DNA from: Dehalococcoidales bacterium
Lineage (GTDB): Bacteria; Chloroflexota; Dehalococcoidia; Dehalococcoidales; RBG-16-60-22
Direction: 5' to 3'
DNA length: 10,418 nucleotides
NCBI GenBank assembly: GCA_030603605.1
Contig: JAUVXN010000040.1
Location: 1 to 10,418 of the forward strand
This document shows, piece after piece, positions 1 to 6,977 of the stretch. The translations under genes were made by a program, and so were the position numbers. The stretch's first letter is position 1. Each line of letters opens with the position of its first letter. Below the pieces are notes generated by a model that was given only the letters and a program-made list of their open reading frames with translations, was not told the DNA's origin and did no database searches.

Positions 1-123
1 ATCGTAAAACTGATAGAGCCGATTAAATTCCTGGCATTCCAATGGCCACATATCCATTTCCGAAATATATCTGCCATCCAGAGCTGGAGTCCCTACTATT
101 TTTGCCTCTTGTAAATCCGCCAT
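1..123 (-). CDS. Probable DUF35 zinc-ribbon/OB-fold acyl-CoA-binding protein (5' part only)
   Basis: Only the first 41 codons are inside the window; the gene runs off the left edge. The ATG at 121-123 is preceded by a good Shine-Dalgarno sequence, AAGGAG (131-136), at 7 nt. The visible protein begins MADLQEAKIVGTPALDG and reaches an aromatic, acidic stretch ending FNRLYQFYD, before any zinc-ribbon cysteines would appear. The gene starts 30 nt after the thiolase stop, so the two are probably co-transcribed. DUF35 proteins commonly sit next to thiolases of this type, bind the acyl-CoA and bridge thiolase to a partner enzyme. The assignment comes mainly from this neighbourhood and the general look of the N-terminus. 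The existence of the gene is well supported; the family is a moderate-confidence inference. Confidence 0.55.
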   Translation of the reverse strand, partial: MADLQEAKIVGTPALDGRYISEMDMWPLECQEFNRLYQFYD

Positions 124-153
124 CTTCTTTCTCCTTATCTACCTTGATATAGT

Positions 154-1347
154 TTATTCAACTGGCTCCGTCCCGTAGATTACCACCGTGTGCTGGGCAC
201 AGGCACCGCTTAGATTATGCGCCAGGGCTAACTTGGGATTTTTCGCCTGATTTATAGCCCTCCCTTGAAGTTGCTTGCACAGCTCAAGGGACTGGCGGGC
301 CCCGGAGGCACCGAAGGGATGTCCACAGCTAATAAGGCCACCATCGGTATTTATGGGACGTTCGCCATCAATATTGAGGGCACCTGAGGCGACATAAGCG
401 CCGCCTTCTCCCTTTTTGCAGAAACCAAGCTCCTCAACCTCTATAATCTGGGATATGGTGAAGCAATCATGTGTCTGGGCAACATCTATATCGGCGGGAC
501 TGACCTGAGCATTCTTGTAAGCCACCTCAGCCGCTTTCTTCAGATGAGGCCACTCGGCAAGGGTTTCACCCGGCCAGCCTGCCGACATGCTATGGGTGGC
601 ATGCTGCCCCGTGCCACGGATGTAGACCAGCGGTCGGTCAGACAGGTCCTTGGCTCTCTCTTCCGAGGCAATGATAACCGCTGAGGCACCATCGGATAGG
701 GGGCAACAGTCAAAAAGACCGAATGGGTCAGCAATTAGCCTGGCACCCAATGCCTCTTCCATGCTGAGCGTCCTCGGGTCAAAGTGCGCTTTGGGATTGG
801 TCGAGCCATAATTGTAATTGGCTACGGAAACACGCGCCATTTGCTCCTTGGTTGTCCCGTAGCGCTTCATATGCATTTTGGCAATCATAGCAAAAAACGG
901 CGGAGGTACGCCTAACCCCATGGCAGAGTCCCAGTCATGGTCATTGACCGCCAATTCTGTATAGTTCGTTTCCCACCTCTGGGGCAGATAGCTCTTCTCA
1001 GCGCCGGTCACCAGAACTACCTCAGAAATACCGCTTTCTACCAGTCCCTTGGCCAGAATAATCCCTGTGTTGGAGCCAGCGCACAGGGTATCCAACCTAG
1101 TACAAATTGAGGTCGGTTTTAATCCCAATCTGTGAGCCACAAGAGGCGCTGTGTTAAGGGCGTTGGAATGTCTCCCCGCCTTTGTGGAACAAAAGAGGAG
1201 ACCATCGATGTCTCCGGGCTTCAGGGCTGGAATGTCATCAGAGCAGGCTTTGGCTGCTTCCTGAACCATATCGAATAAGGTTGCCTGTCTTACGCCAAAT
1301 TTACTCACTCCCCCGCCAACTATTACAGCATTCGTCCTCTTTGCCAT
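154..1347 (-). CDS. Thiolase family protein (SCP2/archaeal-type acyl-CoA acetyltransferase)
   Basis: A 397-residue thiolase-fold enzyme, the usual length for the family. These enzymes carry out Claisen condensation or thiolytic cleavage of acyl-CoA in the cytoplasm. The nucleophilic cysteine is Cys89 in LDTLCAGSN. The second active-site block is THDCFT (His293), and the third is CGHPFGASGA (His343). The last glycine-rich block reads NLSGACAQH, as in SCP2/archaeal thiolases rather than classical FadA enzymes. The ATG is preceded by AGGAGG (1355-1360) at 7 nt. Downstream, after 30 nt, lies the probable DUF35 partner; upstream, after 147 nt, is the AOR gene on the same strand. In archaea such thiolase-DUF35 pairs make acetoacetyl-CoA; bacterial relatives can act in fatty-acid or side-chain degradation. 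The residues favour an active enzyme, but the substrate cannot be read from the sequence. Confidence 0.93.
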   Translation of the reverse strand: MAKRTNAVIVGGGVSKFGVRQATLFDMVQEAAKACSDDIPALKPGDIDGLLFCSTKAGRHSNALNTAPLVAHRLGLKPTSICTRLDTLCAGSNTGIILAKGLVESGISEVVLVTGAEKSYLPQRWETNYTELAVNDHDWDSAMGLGVPPPFFAMIAKMHMKRYGTTKEQMARVSVANYNYGSTNPKAHFDPRTLSMEEALGARLIADPFGLFDCCPLSDGASAVIIASEERAKDLSDRPLVYIRGTGQHATHSMSAGWPGETLAEWPHLKKAAEVAYKNAQVSPADIDVAQTHDCFTISQIIEVEELGFCKKGEGGAYVASGALNIDGERPINTDGGLISCGHPFGASGARQSLELCKQLQGRAINQAKNPKLALAHNLSGACAQHTVVIYGTEPVE

Positions 1348-1448
1348 CTAAATACCTCCTGTTTTTCTCGTTCGAGCTATGAAGTTCCTCTGGGGTACAC
1401 CCATTTTTTGTAGCTAACTCCCCGCTCCTTATTTTATACTAAACATTT

Positions 1449-1473
1449 ACGCTTCGCTACTTCGTAATTTCGT
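1449..1473. repeat. Three short units with 8-bp period (TTCGNNNN)
   Basis: In the 147-nt spacer between the AOR and thiolase genes, TTCG recurs at 1453, 1461 and 1469, exactly 8 bp apart (GCTTCGCTACTTCGTAATTT and onward). On the transcribed minus strand this is CGAA three times. There is no stable stem and no T-run, so it does not look like a terminator. The rest of the spacer (1348-1494) holds only the thiolase Shine-Dalgarno sequence. It may be chance or a short protein-binding array. Confidence 0.3.
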
Positions 1474-1494
1474 CTTCCAGTATCTCTCTATCTT

Positions 1495-3339
1495 TTACAA
1501 CCCCAATTCTTTTAGTTTAGCCGCAGTCGGGTTTCCATTTTTATCCCAGCCGCGCGCCTCATAGTATTCATCGAGCATGGCATCGAGGTCCGCCTGACTG
1601 ATAAGCTGCCCGGCAGAAGCCCCCTCTTTAATCGGCTCAGTCATTAGACGTTTGGGGAATGTGTCATCTTTGCGACTAAATCCTTCTCTCCCATTGAAAA
1701 GCCGGGCAACATTATTTACCCTCTCACCAACTTGCTGGATTTGTTCTGCGGTAAAGGGAATTCCTGTAGCCGCTGTTACCAAATCGGCGATTGTCTGACA
1801 GGCGGCGCCGACTATACCCATATCCAGAATAAAAGCACACAGCGTGGAGCAATCACAGGTTACGCAGCGGACATCCTGGTTCCATTTGGTCAGCTTTCCT
1901 TTCCCTTTTATGGCAAATCTATCAACCTCTTCGGGGATTGGAATACCAAAAATTTCTTGGAAGGCATAGCCGCGGTTGTGGTCGGCCCCGTTATAAGCGG
2001 TGGCATAATTCAGACCGTGCGCCTTGGCTCCCCTAACATCATAAGCCGGTAACTCCAGACCTTTAATATTCATGGCATACTTATCCGAGCCTTTACCTAT
2101 TTTCTCCGCTGCCTTCTTGCTACCCTGGCACAGGATGGCTCCCAAGCCCTCTTGATAAGCCATCTGCCGCAGTAACTCAATCATTGCTTCATGATTGCCG
2201 AACTTAAGCTCAAGCCCGCCGGTATCCTGCTTTGTCAGTGTTCCCCTTTCATAGAGTTCCATGGCAAAGCCTATGGTAACACCGGCTGACATCGTATCTA
2301 TGCCATATTCATCACAGAGCCGGTCTCCGGCAATGATAGCCGGCAGGTAATCCACCCCCACGGTACTACCCAGCGAATAGGTCGTCTCGAATTCAGGTCC
2401 TTCGCTTAGGAAACCGGCGTAGGGGCCACTGGTGACCATTTTGACTTGGGAGCAACCCACCGGGCAGTCAGCGCAGGCAACCTTCATAATCTTCATTGCC
2501 TGCTGAGCATCAAGGCCGATTCCCGGCACCATATTGACTTCTCCTGTCGCTGACCAGTTCTTGATAGCTAACATGCCCTTAGCCGTCATTGTATCAACCA
2601 CCGAAGGAGTACCTGTCTTGCTGAACCCCGGATAGAGCACGGGGCTGTCTTTCATACCCTTGTTCATTATTCGCTGTGCCTCTCTGAACTTAGCCGGGTC
2701 AGCTATTGCCGGTCTATGTCCTCCGAGCACGGCGATAGCTTTCAGGTTCTTGGAGCCCATCACCGCCCCCAACCCCTTTCTGCCCGCCGCACGCCGTTCA
2801 TTGATGATGCTGGCTATGGGGACAAGCTTCTCGCCAGCCGGACCGATGCAGGCAACCCGGAAATTCTGGTCCCGGAGTTCATCCTTTATGAAAAGTTGGG
2901 TGTCAGTGGTCTCCACGCCCCTGAGTTTTTCCGCATTCCTGAAGCTAACCTTACCCCCCTTAATGGCTACATAGGTTAGCTTTTCGGCTCTACCCTCCAC
3001 AATTATCATGTCATAACCCGCCCTCTTCATCTCAACCGGGAAATACCCCCCGCTCAAAGCGCAGGCTATGGTGTTGGTAAGTGGGGACTTGGCAGCGACT
3101 GCCATTCTGCTGGTACAGAAAACCCCAGTAGCTGTCAGCGGACCTACGGCAAAGATTAGCTTATTTTCTCTATCCAGGGGAGGAGTCCCCGGTTTCAGCT
3201 CATCATACAGGTATTTAAAAGCAAAACCGACGCCGCCCAGATAATTCCTGGCTAATTCTTCAGAGACCGCCTCCTCTTTCGTAGACTGGTTAGTTAAGTC
3301 TAGCCTCAGTATTTTGCCCGTATAGCCGCCATTATACAT
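1495..3339 (-). CDS. Aldehyde:ferredoxin oxidoreductase family tungsto/molybdoenzyme (AOR)
   Basis: A 614-residue cytoplasmic enzyme. AORs interconvert aldehydes and carboxylates, or related substrates, using a bis-pyranopterin tungsten or molybdenum cofactor and one [4Fe-4S] cluster, with ferredoxin as electron carrier. The N-terminal domain (about 1-210) has the family start YTGKILRLDLTN, the conserved NYLGGVGFA stretch (32-40) and ERRAAGRKGLGAVMGSKNLK (181-200). The cluster ligands are visible as CADCPVGC (Cys289, Cys292, Cys296), with the fourth in DCSTLC (496-501, Cys501), matching the DxxGLC position of the Pyrococcus enzyme. The first pterin-contact motif appears as DTMSAG (348-353). 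Length and motif spacing match full-length family members. Two further cysteines (492, 495) and Cys497 crowd around the fourth ligand. The ATG has a strong Shine-Dalgarno sequence (AAGGAGGAG, 3347-3355) at 7 nt. The MoaD-like gene upstream supports a pterin-dependent role. The actual substrate is unknown. Confidence 0.95.
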   Translation of the reverse strand: MYNGGYTGKILRLDLTNQSTKEEAVSEELARNYLGGVGFAFKYLYDELKPGTPPLDRENKLIFAVGPLTATGVFCTSRMAVAAKSPLTNTIACALSGGYFPVEMKRAGYDMIIVEGRAEKLTYVAIKGGKVSFRNAEKLRGVETTDTQLFIKDELRDQNFRVACIGPAGEKLVPIASIINERRAAGRKGLGAVMGSKNLKAIAVLGGHRPAIADPAKFREAQRIMNKGMKDSPVLYPGFSKTGTPSVVDTMTAKGMLAIKNWSATGEVNMVPGIGLDAQQAMKIMKVACADCPVGCSQVKMVTSGPYAGFLSEGPEFETTYSLGSTVGVDYLPAIIAGDRLCDEYGIDTMSAGVTIGFAMELYERGTLTKQDTGGLELKFGNHEAMIELLRQMAYQEGLGAILCQGSKKAAEKIGKGSDKYAMNIKGLELPAYDVRGAKAHGLNYATAYNGADHNRGYAFQEIFGIPIPEEVDRFAIKGKGKLTKWNQDVRCVTCDCSTLCAFILDMGIVGAACQTIADLVTAATGIPFTAEQIQQVGERVNNVARLFNGREGFSRKDDTFPKRLMTEPIKEGASAGQLISQADLDAMLDEYYEARGWDKNGNPTAAKLKELGL

Positions 3340-3439
3340 AATATTACTCCTCCTTGAGATTATTCCAATGACAGTTTATTAGAAAAGTCCGGAGTTAGCA
3401 ATCCATAAAGCCGAATCTCTATATTCTCAAGCTAACGCC

Positions 3440-3736
3440 TTAGTCACCAGCGATAACACGTACTATGTAAAGCTCATCCCCATTGTCAACCGGCTTAGCC
3501 AACTCTTCAGGGTATGCACTCTTCAGATTGACGGAGACAAAAATATGACCTAACAATTTACCATCTTTATCAAAGAGCACTGGCTTAATCTTTGGGAATT
3601 GCTTAACTAGGCCATCAAGGCACTCACCGATTGTACTTCCGCTAACTTCTACCATATTCCGGTCGTTAGTGAACTGCTGCAAACTTGAGTAAAGGTGTAC
3701 CTTTGTGCTCATTTCAGGGCAGGGGCTGTTTGTCAA
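3440..3736 (-). CDS. MoaD/ThiS-like ubiquitin-fold sulfur-carrier protein with atypical C-terminus
   Basis: A 98-residue beta-grasp protein. MoaD proteins donate sulfur, as a C-terminal thiocarboxylate on Gly-Gly, for molybdopterin synthesis. The pattern fits: VHLYSSLQQF, then VEVSGSTIGECLDGLVKQFP, DGKLLGHIFVSVN (58-70) and a final DNGDELYIVRVIAG. The protein ends Ala-Gly-Asp (codons GCT GGT GAC, then TAA at 3440-3442), so the usual terminal Gly-Gly is missing. The TTG start at 3734-3736 is preferred because AGGAG (3748-3752) lies 11 nt upstream. The internal ATG at 3710-3712 (Met9) has no ribosome-binding site but would give a more typical N-terminus. It lies 100 nt upstream of the AOR gene on the same strand; MoaD-like genes next to AORs are common and are thought to serve cofactor assembly. 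Family confident, function uncertain because of the tail. Confidence 0.85.
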   Translation of the reverse strand: MTNSPCPEMSTKVHLYSSLQQFTNDRNMVEVSGSTIGECLDGLVKQFPKIKPVLFDKDGKLLGHIFVSVNLKSAYPEELAKPVDNGDELYIVRVIAGD

Positions 3737-3741
3737 TTCTT

Positions 3742-3850
3742 AGCTCTCTCCTGAACAAACATACGCCCAACTAAAACTTCGGTTCCGTAGCCAAGCTCCC
3801 GGTGGCGTGAAACCAAGCTATGCCAGCCTCCTCTATCAGAATCTTAGAAC
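3742..3850 (-). promoter_or_regulatory. Possible structured 5' leader of the moaD-like/AOR operon
   Basis: Immediately upstream of the moaD-like gene the minus-strand RNA can fold as a two-tier hairpin. UUGGUUUC (plus 3809-3816) pairs with GGAACCGAA (plus 3778-3786) with one bulged G, and inside it GCCA (3803-3806) pairs with UGGC (3790-3793) around a 9-nt loop. The heptamer CCAAGCT occurs twice on the plus strand (3791-3797 and 3813-3819). Molybdenum- and tungsten-cofactor riboswitches are known ahead of such genes, but the consensus could not be matched by eye. This is a candidate cis-regulatory element, not an identification. Confidence 0.25.
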
Positions 3851-4068
3851 TCTTTCTGCCTTCTTTCCAACTCACTTCGTTGGCTTTGGGAGAGAGGAAA
3901 ATCTAACTAGGTTTTTAGATACAACAAAAGCCTCTTTTGTTACATGATTAGGGTCCAAGGAAAAGCTATGTACACATACAATCGCAACCAAATCTACAGA
4001 TTAAGCCTTTATTCATTTCATATTTCAATGTAGTCCCTGAGTTATTATTAGTCAAGCTAAGTTTAACC
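3851..4068. other. Intergenic region with small A/T-rich hairpins, no gene recognised
   Basis: No convincing gene is seen here. Three short inverted repeats are present: CCAAC/GTTGG (3867-3871 and 3879-3883, 7-nt loop), ATCTAA/TTAGAT (3901-3920), and AACAAAAG CCT CTTTTGTT (3923-3941, 8-bp stem, 3-nt loop). None is followed by a T-run on either strand, so they are not clear rho-independent terminators. The promoter of the leftward operon should lie here, but no good -35/-10 pair stood out. Confidence 0.4.
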
Positions 4069-4140
4069 CTATACCCGCCGCCGCCTTAGCACTAACCAGG
4101 TTATAATCCCGACCAGAATGACCGATAATAGCTTAATCAT
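4069..4140 (-). CDS. Candidate 23-residue single-pass membrane peptide
   Basis: A very short reading frame, ATG (4138-4140) to TAG (4069-4071), gives Met-Ile-Lys followed by a hydrophobic stretch (LLSVILVGIITWLVL, residues 4-18) and a closing Arg4-Val tail. This is a classic single transmembrane segment with a positive cytoplasmic end. Upstream, AAGGCGGTGA touches the ATG (close to the extended Shine-Dalgarno consensus but only about 3 nt away), and AAGGAG (4155-4160) lies 14 nt away; neither spacing is ideal. Its first codons overlap the end of the decayed methyltransferase in another frame. It could be a genuine small membrane protein or a chance open frame in decaying DNA. Confidence 0.35.
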   Translation of the reverse strand: MIKLLSVILVGIITWLVLRRRRV

Positions 4141-4382
4141 TCACCGCCTTCTGTCTCCTTATATTTCTTGTAGCTATTTTGAGCATGCTTAGGCTTATAT
4201 CTATACCAGCTATACCAGTAGCAACAATGCCCCGGCGCCCGTACTCAAGAACTTGCGCCCCGGTTCCACAGCAAACATCCAGTACCTTATCTCCAGCCTT
4301 CATGCCAGAGAATTCAGGGGGTACACTTCCTGACGTCTCTCAAAATAGGGTCTACCAAGGTTTCGTAGTTGAACATGAACAT
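4133..4382 (-). pseudogene. Decayed class I SAM-dependent methyltransferase, frameshifted and truncated
   Basis: Read on the minus strand from ATG 4380-4382, the frame gives FNYETLVDPILRDVRKCTP and then stops. Moving to the next frame at the C5 run (4320-region GTACCCCCTG) continues as EFSGMKAGDKVLDVCCGTGA, which is SAM-binding motif I of class I methyltransferases, then a GIDIS motif II acidic strand, and ends at TAA 4133-4135. Deleting one C from the run joins the two halves perfectly, so a one-base insertion is the simplest explanation. A 9-bp tandem duplication (GGTATAGCT GGTATAGAT) also adds three residues between motif I and motif II. Intact family members are around 200 residues; here only about 82 remain, lacking the rest of the catalytic domain. 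No good Shine-Dalgarno sequence precedes the ATG. Probably a remnant; a sequencing error in the C run would not explain the early stop. Confidence 0.7.
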
Positions 4383-4513
4383 CGTGTTTTATCATATCAC
4401 ACAGTGTTTAAAGCATAGACTCGCATAGTGCGGTATTTGGAACAGAATCTCTATGTTAGCTGGTTCTCCGCTGGCGGATTGGTGTTAATAAATGACCAGT
4501 CTAGCCAGGTGTC

Positions 4514-4540
4514 CTGACTTCCCGTGTGTCATGGTATAAT
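4514..4540 (+). promoter_or_regulatory. Extended -10 promoter for mutS2
   Basis: A perfect TATAAT (4535-4540) is preceded by TG at 4532-4533, giving an extended -10 element (TGGTATAAT). A weak -35 containing TGAC (CTGACT, 4514-4519) sits 15 nt upstream. Transcription would start near 4547, about 20 nt before the proposed mutS2 start. It would drive mutS2 and the gene after it. Confidence 0.6.
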
Positions 4541-4565
4541 GCATTTGCCGCAAGAGAGAGGTGCC

Positions 4566-6950
4566 TTGGATAGTAAAAGCCTGGAAATGCTTGATTTTGG
4601 GCAGATATGTGAAATAGTGGCCGGGTTTACCTCATTTTCCGCCAGCCGCGAATTAGCCCTTAATCTGCAACCGCTTTCCGATTACGAACAGATTTTTCTG
4701 CTGCTGAGGCAGTCGGCCGAGGCACGCCACCTCCTCTCGCTGGAGCCCGCCTTCTCTATTGGAGGGGCCCTTGACATTCGAGAAGCGGTAAAGATGGCCG
4801 CGCTGGGCAAGGTTCTTGAACCGCAAGTCCTTCTAGAAATTCAGCAGACTCTGGCTGCCATGTGCCAGCTGCGGGGCAGTCTCGAAAAAATGCCAGAGGA
4901 ATTCCCGTTACTCTGGAATAATGCCAGCGGTATAGTTGAGCTTCGTCAGCTGGAGAAAGACATCGCCAGCTGCCTGGCGCCAAACGGCGAAGTGCTGGAT
5001 AGCGCCTCTCCCCGGCTGGCTGCAGTTAGACGGCAACGGAGACAGGTGCGTCAGCAGTTATTAGACCGGCTGAAGGTCACTATGGAGTCACCTAGAGGAC
5101 GTACGGTAGTCCAGGAACCTATTATTACCGAGCGGGAAGGCAGGTATGTTATTCCCGTCAGGATTGAACATCGCAAAGAAATAAAGGGCATCGTTCACGA
5201 TGTTTCTAACAGCGGAGCTACGGTATTCATCGAGCCGTGGGTGACCGTAGAACTGGGTAACACGCTCCGGGAGTTGGTGGTAGAAGAAAGCCATGAGATC
5301 GAAAGGATTCTGGTAAGCTTAGGTGCTAAAGTGGGAACCCACGAGATTGAAATATCTCAGGGTGTAGCTTTGACAGCTGAGTTAGACCTGGCAGTGGCTA
5401 AGGCAAAGTATGCCAGGAAAGCCAGGGCTACCGAACCTATCCTTACCACATTCAACAAAGACGGGAGCACTCTTGAGGGCAAGCCGGCTCATGTGCTAAG
5501 ACTTGTTGAAGCCAGACACCCATTACTGGCAGAAAAAGCGGTGCCTCTTTCTGTGGAGATAGGGCGAGACTTCTCTATCCTCGTAATTACGGGGCCCAAT
5601 ACCGGCGGTAAGACGGTAGCTCTGAAAACAATTGGCCTGCTCAGTTTAATGGCACAAGCTGGCATACCTATTCCGGCTTCAGCGGAAAGTCGTATTCCCG
5701 TTTTTGATGGCGTATTTGCCGACATTGGCGATGAGCAGAGCATTGAAAAAACACTCTCCACGTTTAGCTGGCACATCGGCAATATCGTACGAATCATTAA
5801 CAGCTCTACCGGAAGGAGTCTTGTACTTCTCGATGAGCTGGGTACGAGTACTGACCCGGCGGAAGGTTCGGCCCTGGCTCGCTCTATTTTGCTCAACTTC
5901 TTATCTCGTGGAACAATAGCCGTAGCCACCACACACTTTAGTGACCTTAAGGCTTTCGCGCATACGACGCCCGGGCTACAAAATGCCTCGCTTGACTTTG
6001 ACCCGGTTACGCTGGCGCCTACCTACCACCTGACAACAGGTATACCTGGCGGCAGTAACGCTCTGGCTACCGCTGCTCGCCTGGGCTTGTCCCCCGATAT
6101 TGTCTCTCGGGCAATAGAGATGCTAACGAGAGGTAGCGAGGAGATGGAGACTCTGCTAGCCAATTTGCTTGAGGAAAAGCATGGAATTGAAGCCCTCCGT
6201 GATGATCTGAAAAGAAAGACAGACGAGGTGGCACGACGGAACATTGAATTAGAAAACGAACGGCGACGGCTGGCGGAGGAAGAAAGAAAGACTATTCAAG
6301 AGAACCGGGACAGGGTTGTCCGTGAGATGGCTGATTTAATTAAGGAAATCCGGCAAGCGGCGTCAGCCTTGCGCAAGGAACAGAACAAGCAGAGGATTGA
6401 GCAGGCCCGGCAGGCGACAGCACTGGCAAAGGAGCGGTTGAAAACGGAGGTATGGCAGCCCAAGATAGGAGAAATCGGTGATGAGGCAGAAAACGAGGGC
6501 GGAATCACTGTAGGCGACATGGTCCGACTGAGAGAAGCAAACCTTGTGGCGACAGTGCTTTCGGTATCAGAAGAGACACAACAGGTTGAAGTCCGGGCCG
6601 GACAGGTAAAGCTCAGACTCGGTCTAAATAGCGTGGAAAAGGTAAAAGTGACCCCGGGTACAGCACCCCCGGAATTCACCCCGGTTAAAAGGCTGGTGAC
6701 GTCGCGGCCGGTTTCGATGGAACTTGACCTGAGGGGGAAACGGGCCGATGAGGTGGAGTGGGCGCTTGACAGCTACCTGAATGCCGCCTCTCTGGCTAAT
6801 TTAAGCGAGGTACGTATTATCCATGGTATTGGCACCGGTGCAGTACGTAAAATCGTCAGAGAGCTGCTGGCCTCTCACCCGCTGGTTAAGTCGTTCCGTC
6901 CCGGGGTGAGTGGCGAAGGTGGCGATGGAGCCACCGTTGTCAGACTATAG
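4566..6950 (+). CDS. mutS2: MutS2 family ATPase with Smr domain (ribosome-collision/recombination factor)
   Basis: A 794-residue protein, full length for MutS2. Order: N-terminal core and lever/clamp region (1-330); ABC-type ATPase with Walker A GPNTGGKT (343-350), DIGDEQSIEKTLSTFSWHI (386-404), Walker B LVLLDELG (419-426) and TTHFSDLKA (455-463); a charged coiled coil (about 522-630); a KOW-like segment (646-695); and a C-terminal Smr domain (from about 717) with LDLRG and HGIGTG (753-758). MutS2 was first described as an inhibitor of recombination; in Bacillus it also splits collided ribosomes and is called RqcU. The TTG at 4566 is chosen because the protein then begins MDSKSLEMLDF, like known MutS2 N-termini, with AGAGAGG just upstream. 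A longer frame from ATG 4524 would begin upstream of the TATAAT box and cannot be in the transcript. The next gene follows after 27 nt. Confidence 0.95.
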   Translation: MDSKSLEMLDFGQICEIVAGFTSFSASRELALNLQPLSDYEQIFLLLRQSAEARHLLSLEPAFSIGGALDIREAVKMAALGKVLEPQVLLEIQQTLAAMCQLRGSLEKMPEEFPLLWNNASGIVELRQLEKDIASCLAPNGEVLDSASPRLAAVRRQRRQVRQQLLDRLKVTMESPRGRTVVQEPIITEREGRYVIPVRIEHRKEIKGIVHDVSNSGATVFIEPWVTVELGNTLRELVVEESHEIERILVSLGAKVGTHEIEISQGVALTAELDLAVAKAKYARKARATEPILTTFNKDGSTLEGKPAHVLRLVEARHPLLAEKAVPLSVEIGRDFSILVITGPNTGGKTVALKTIGLLSLMAQAGIPIPASAESRIPVFDGVFADIGDEQSIEKTLSTFSWHIGNIVRIINSSTGRSLVLLDELGTSTDPAEGSALARSILLNFLSRGTIAVATTHFSDLKAFAHTTPGLQNASLDFDPVTLAPTYHLTTGIPGGSNALATAARLGLSPDIVSRAIEMLTRGSEEMETLLANLLEEKHGIEALRDDLKRKTDEVARRNIELENERRRLAEEERKTIQENRDRVVREMADLIKEIRQAASALRKEQNKQRIEQARQATALAKERLKTEVWQPKIGEIGDEAENEGGITVGDMVRLREANLVATVLSVSEETQQVEVRAGQVKLRLGLNSVEKVKVTPGTAPPEFTPVKRLVTSRPVSMELDLRGKRADEVEWALDSYLNAASLANLSEVRIIHGIGTGAVRKIVRELLASHPLVKSFRPGVSGEGGDGATVVRL

Positions 6951-6977
6951 GTTTCTAGAGCAGAGGCATTTCTTACG

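Noticed and set aside
3771..3902. Minus-strand open frame of 43 codons ending LATEPKF, upstream of the moaD-like gene
   Set aside because: It has no ATG, no ribosome-binding site before its only GTG, and no recognisable family; it overlaps the possible structured leader. It may be a dispersed repeat or gene remnant, which needs a search to decide.
3923..3941. AACAAAAG CCT CTTTTGTT hairpin as a terminator
   Set aside because: The stem is A/T-rich and neither side is followed by a T-run; no gene ends right before it.
4179..4418. Plus-strand open frame of 79 codons
   Set aside because: It is the reverse strand of the methyltransferase remnant, whose minus-strand reading shows a clear SAM-binding motif.
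4524..4565. Fourteen-residue N-terminal extension of MutS2
   Set aside because: It contains the TATAAT promoter box, so it lies upstream of the transcript start, and it does not resemble MutS2 N-termini.
5489..5932. Minus-strand open frame of 147 codons inside mutS2
   Set aside because: Shadow of the highly conserved MutS2 ATPase domain; no ribosome-binding site or family resemblance.
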